A stretch of DNA of 64,000 bases. Source: Bacillus infantis NRRL B-14911 (GTDB lineage: Bacteria; Bacillota; Bacilli; Bacillales; Cytobacillaceae). This document shows, piece after piece, positions 60,932-64,000 of this stretch. A model generated the notes under the pieces. That model saw only the letters and a list, made by a program, of their open reading frames with translations. It ran no database searches and was not told the DNA's origin. Both the position numbers and the translations under genes were made by a program. The stretch is taken from positions 1,636,501-1,700,500 of the forward strand of contig NC_022524.1 in assembly GCF_000473245.1 (NCBI RefSeq), read 5' to 3'. Within the stretch, counting starts at the first letter, position 1. Each line of letters begins with the position of its first letter.

Positions 60932-61447
60932 ATGCCTTTAACACCATTAGATATACATAACAAGGAGTTCAGCAAAGGCTTCAGAGGCTATGACGAAGAT
61001 GAAGTAAACGAATTTCTTGACCAGATCATCAAGGATTACGAAATACTGATCAGGGAGAAAAAGGAGCTTTCCGAAAGGCTTACAGATCTGAATGACCGGA
61101 TCGGGCATTTCACCAATATTGAGGAAACGCTGAACAAATCCATCGTCGTTGCACAGGAAGCCGCTGAAGAAGTCAGGCGCAATGCACAGAAGGAAGCCAA
61201 GCTGATCATCAAGGAAGCGGAGAAGAATGCCGACCGCATTGTGAATGAATCCTTATCAAAAGCAAGGAAGATTGCCCTGGAGATCGAGGATTTGAAGAAG
61301 CAGTCAAAGGTCTTCAGAACACGGTTCAGGATGCTGATCGAAGCACAGCTGGATATGCTCAATACAGAGGACTGGGACCATCTCCTTCAGTATGAGCTCG
61401 ATTCAACGGATCTGAAATCAACTGAGGAAGAAGACTCACTGGCTTGA
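60932..61447 (+). CDS. divIVA: Septum-site and pole-organising protein DivIVA
   Basis: A 171-aa coiled-coil protein that binds curved membrane at septa and poles. It recruits MinJ-MinCD and chromosome-anchoring factors in Bacillus. The N-terminal membrane-binding domain has PLDIHNKEFSKGFRGYDEDEVNEFLDQII (read in parts, about 5-33), followed by coiled coils from about 35 to 150. GGGGGTGGC precedes the ATG. Its stop overlaps the -35 of the ileS promoter. Confidence 0.96.
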   Translation: MPLTPLDIHNKEFSKGFRGYDEDEVNEFLDQIIKDYEILIREKKELSERLTDLNDRIGHFTNIEETLNKSIVVAQEAAEEVRRNAQKEAKLIIKEAEKNADRIVNESLSKARKIALEIEDLKKQSKVFRTRFRMLIEAQLDMLNTEDWDHLLQYELDSTDLKSTEEEDSLA

Positions 61448-61473
61448 CGTAGCCTGCATGAATCGAATATAAT
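61444..61473 (+). promoter_or_regulatory. Sigma-A promoter of ileS
   Basis: TTGACG (61444-61449) and perfect TATAAT (61468-61473) are 18 bases apart. The -35 includes the divIVA stop codon. Transcription from about 61480 would give a leader of roughly 280 bases covering the T-box. Confidence 0.82.
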
Positions 61474-61499
61474 CCATATCATAAGAAAATATTGACTGC

Positions 61500-61760
61500 G
61501 TTGAAAGGGACAGTACAGCATTCTATATGCTTTTAAGATTAAGCGATCCAGGGACGGTGGGAGCCTGGAATAAGCAGATTGCTGGAAGATCACCCTAGAG
61601 TACCTGCCTGAACGTTCTCCGAACCAGTAAGGTGCAGGCGTTTCATCCGCGTTAAGGATGCTTTGAGCGGGCAGAATGATTCTTTTCTGTCTACAAGGGT
61701 GGTACCGCGGGAGCTATAAGCCTTCTCGTCCCTTTACCGGGATGAGAGGGCTTTTTTTGT
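61500..61760 (+). ncRNA. T-box riboswitch (isoleucine) controlling ileS
   Basis: Leader RNA that senses uncharged tRNA(Ile). The T-box sequence AGGGTGGTACCGCGG is at 61696-61710. Upstream is stem I, with a distal-loop motif (GGTGGGAGCC near 61556-61565) and, on its 3' side, the likely specifier codon ATC (61589-61591) in GGAAGATCACC. Pairing of the tRNA acceptor end with the T-box favours the antiterminator over the terminator at 61719-61758. Specifier and gene agree. Confidence 0.93.
61719..61758 (+). terminator. T-box conditional terminator of ileS
   Basis: AAGCCTTCTCGTCCC pairs with GGGATGAGAGGGCTT around a TTTACC loop and is followed by T6-7. It forms when charged tRNA(Ile) is abundant. 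Confidence 0.92.
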
Positions 61761-61828
61761 TTTTCTCAAGTGGAAAACGCCCGGTAACGGCAAGTCAAAT
61801 TACCTAAATGAAAGCAGGAGGAATTGCA

Positions 61829-64000
61829 GTGGAATACAAAGATACATTATTGATGCCAAAAACAGAATTTCCGATGCGCGGAAATCTCCCAAAAAGGGAG
61901 CCGGAAATCCAGGGCAAATGGGAAGAAATGAATATTTATGAAAAGGTGCAGGAGCACACGAAGGGCCGGCCGATGTTTGTTCTCCATGATGGCCCTCCAT
62001 ATGCTAACGGCGATATCCATATGGGCCATGCGCTGAATAAAATCCTTAAAGATTTTATTGTCCGCTACAAGTCCATGAGCGGATTCCATGCACCATATGT
62101 ACCAGGCTGGGATACCCACGGCCTGCCGATTGAGCAGGCATTGACGAATAAAGGCGTTAAGAGAAAAGAAATGACAGTTGCCGAGTTCAGAAAGCTTTGC
62201 GAGGAGTATGCCTATGAACAGGTTGACAGCCAGCGTTCACAATTTAAACGCCTTGGCGTCCGCGGCGACTGGGAAAACCCTTATATCACGCTGCAGCCTC
62301 AATATGAAGCACAGCAGATCAAGGTATTTGGCGATATGGCTAAAAAAGGCTATATCTACAAAGGGAAGAAACCGGTCTACTGGTCACCTTCAAGTGAATC
62401 AGCACTTGCCGAAGCGGAGATTGAATACCAGGATAAGCGCTCTCCTTCCATTTATGTTGGCTTTAAAGTCAAAGATGGAAAAGGTGTATTGGATCAGGAT
62501 GTCCAAATCGTCATCTGGACGACAACTCCTTGGACGATCCCGGCCAATCTGGGGATCAGCGTCCATCCTGACCTTAATTATGTGGTTGCAGAAGCGGGCG
62601 GCAGCAAATATCTGGTCGCAGAAGAGCTCTTGGAATCTGTGGCAGGAGAAACTGGCTGGGAAGACCCGGCTGTCGTTAAGACAGTCAAAGGAAGCGAGCT
62701 GGAAAACATCCTTGCCTCCCATCCGCTTTATGGCCGCGATTCGCTTGTCATGCTTGGCGACCATGTAACCGTTGATGCAGGTACAGGCTGTGTCCACACT
62801 GCGCCCGGCCATGGTGAAGATGACTTTTATGTTGGCCAGAAATATGGACTTGAGGTATTGTGCCCAGTCGATGATAAGGGTCTTATGACCAATGAAGCTG
62901 AAGGCTTCGAAGGCCTCTTCTATGACGAAGCCAACAAGCCGATCACCGAAGCGCTTAAAGAAAAGGGTGCATTATTGGGCCTGAAGTTCATCACTCACTC
63001 TTATCCGCATGACTGGAGAACGAAGAAGCCGGTCATTTTCAGGGCTACAGCGCAATGGTTCGCATCCATCAAGGACTTCCGCAATGAGCTCCTGGAAGCT
63101 GTTAAAGAAACGAAATGGGTGCCGGCATGGGGAGAAACACGCCTGTTCAATATGGTCCGCGACCGCGGCGACTGGTGTATTTCCCGCCAGCGTGCATGGG
63201 GCGTTCCTATCCCTGTCTTTTATGCTGAAAACGGCGACAGCATCATTACTGATGAAACAATTGATCATGTTTCTGCCCTTTTCAGGGAACACGGCTCCAA
63301 TATCTGGTTCGAGAAAGAGGCCAAAGAGCTATTGCCTGAAGGGTTCACACATCCTGGCAGCCCGAATGGCAAGTTCACAAAAGAAACGGATATCATGGAT
63401 GTCTGGTTTGATTCCGGCTCATCCCACCAGGCTGTCCTGGAAGAACGCGATGATCTGCAGCGTCCTGCAGACCTTTACCTTGAAGGCTCTGATCAGTACA
63501 GAGGCTGGTTCAATTCATCCCTGTCCACCTCAGTGGCAGTAACTGGAAAGGCGCCGTATAAGGGCGTTCTTAGCCACGGCTTTGCACTTGACGGCGAAGG
63601 CAGGAAAATGAGTAAATCCATCGGAAATGTTGTCGTTCCGGCGAAGGTCATGAACCAGCTTGGAGCAGATATCCTGCGTCTTTGGGTGGCATCTGTAGAC
63701 TACCAGGCAGACGTAAGAGTCTCTGACCCGATCCTGAAGCAGGTTGCTGAGGTTTACCGCAAGATCAGAAACACATTCAGATTCCTGCTTGGGAACCTGG
63801 CTGACTTCAATCCTGAGAAAGATGCAGTTGTCTTTGAAAACCTCAGGGAAGTCGATCAGTTCATGCTCGTGAAGCTGAACAAGCTGGTCAAAAACGTCAA
63901 GGAAGCTTATGACCGCTATGAATTCGCAGGCATTTACCATGCGATCAACAATTTCTGTACATTGGACTTAAGTTCATTCTACCTGGATTTTGCCAAAGAT
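61829..64000 (+). CDS. ileS: Isoleucyl-tRNA synthetase IleS (5' 724 codons, cut by window end)
   Basis: Class I aminoacyl-tRNA synthetase charging tRNA(Ile). The window holds the first 724 codons, and the frame stays open to the last base. Motifs are [18 protein letters not shown] with HIGH-type HMGH (64-67), [10 protein letters not shown], the editing (CP1) domain with TTPWTIPAN near 230 and [19 protein letters not shown] (about 313-331), [14 protein letters not shown], and KMSKS (593-597). The GTG at 61829 is seven bases after GGAGG and gives [20 protein letters not shown] after the initiator. Missing: the anticodon-binding and zinc-binding C-terminus. Confidence 0.97.
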   Translation, partial: MEYKDTLLMPKTEFPMRGNLPKREPEIQGKWEEMNIYEKVQEHTKGRPMFVLHDGPPYANGDIHMGHALNKILKDFIVRYKSMSGFHAPYVPGWDTHGLPIEQALTNKGVKRKEMTVAEFRKLCEEYAYEQVDSQRSQFKRLGVRGDWENPYITLQPQYEAQQIKVFGDMAKKGYIYKGKKPVYWSPSSESALAEAEIEYQDKRSPSIYVGFKVKDGKGVLDQDVQIVIWTTTPWTIPANLGISVHPDLNYVVAEAGGSKYLVAEELLESVAGETGWEDPAVVKTVKGSELENILASHPLYGRDSLVMLGDHVTVDAGTGCVHTAPGHGEDDFYVGQKYGLEVLCPVDDKGLMTNEAEGFEGLFYDEANKPITEALKEKGALLGLKFITHSYPHDWRTKKPVIFRATAQWFASIKDFRNELLEAVKETKWVPAWGETRLFNMVRDRGDWCISRQRAWGVPIPVFYAENGDSIITDETIDHVSALFREHGSNIWFEKEAKELLPEGFTHPGSPNGKFTKETDIMDVWFDSGSSHQAVLEERDDLQRPADLYLEGSDQYRGWFNSSLSTSVAVTGKAPYKGVLSHGFALDGEGRKMSKSIGNVVVPAKVMNQLGADILRLWVASVDYQADVRVSDPILKQVAEVYRKIRNTFRFLLGNLADFNPEKDAVVFENLREVDQFMLVKLNKLVKNVKEAYDRYEFAGIYHAINNFCTLDLSSFYLDFAKD

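Noticed and set aside
62178-63542. Two plus-strand ORFs of 196 and 177 codons inside ileS
   Set aside because: They are out-of-frame readings of ileS, whose own frame carries all synthetase motifs.

Overview
The window is a stretch of Bacillaceae chromosome from an endospore-forming, bacillithiol-making, caa3-oxidase-containing bacterium. Proteins closely resemble their Bacillus subtilis counterparts as I recall them (FtsZ, SigE, SigG, SpoVE, MraY, CtaE), and gene order follows the B. subtilis cta - ylb - dcw - spoIIG - ylm - divIVA - ileS segment. Moderate GC, strong AGGAGG ribosome-binding sites, frequent GTG/TTG starts and many intrinsic terminators fit a Bacillus/Cytobacillus/Mesobacillus-like organism; I cannot fix the species. 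No phage, insertion sequence, CRISPR array, rRNA or tRNA gene was found.

Layout. 1-6.8 kb: heme O synthase and cytochrome caa3 oxidase (ctaB, ctaCDEF), then the assembly genes ctaG and a CtaM/YozB-like DUF420 gene. 6.8-18.1 kb: a mixed region with an Eis-like GNAT gene, an AI-2E/YtvI-type permease, a YugN-like gene, the ylbB-ylbG series, and several genes not in the B. subtilis order (a PaaI thioesterase pair, a small lipoprotein, a DUF7147-type protein, a 472-aa membrane-anchored protein). It ends in a repeat-rich gap. 18.2-27.1 kb: rsmD-coaD, ylbJ, ylbK-ylbL, tmcAL, ylbN-rpmF, an enoyl-CoA hydratase family gene, gerR and ylbP. 27.4-30.5 kb: a three-gene biotin-dependent acyl-CoA carboxylase behind a cre-like site, followed by a six-unit tandem hairpin array.

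31.1-54.0 kb: panE, a DUF3397 gene and bshC, then the division and cell-wall (dcw) cluster: mraZ, rsmH, ftsL, pbpB, spoVD, murE, mraY, murD, spoVE, murG, murB, divIB, ylxW, ylxX, sbp, ftsA, ftsZ. It makes peptidoglycan precursors, moves them across the membrane, polymerises them at the septum or in the spore cortex, and assembles the Z ring. 54.2-56.9 kb: spoIIGA-sigE and sigG, the early mother-cell and late forespore sigma factors. 57.3-64 kb: ylmC, ylmD, ylmE, sepF, ylmG, ylmH, divIVA and a T-box-controlled ileS that runs off the window. ylmA, which lies between sigG and ylmC in B. subtilis, is absent and a dispersed repeat occupies that gap.

The most unusual signals are non-coding. They are the 52/53-bp tandem hairpin array at 30.65-30.94 kb, which shows a compensatory base-pair change and reads as serial terminators on the minus strand; structured hairpins in most dcw intergenic gaps; MraZ-box-like repeats; a 22-bp-spacer spoIIG-type promoter; and a 49-codon open frame ending one base before mraY. 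Coordinates for non-ATG or internal starts were set by ribosome-binding-site spacing and family length, as stated per gene.
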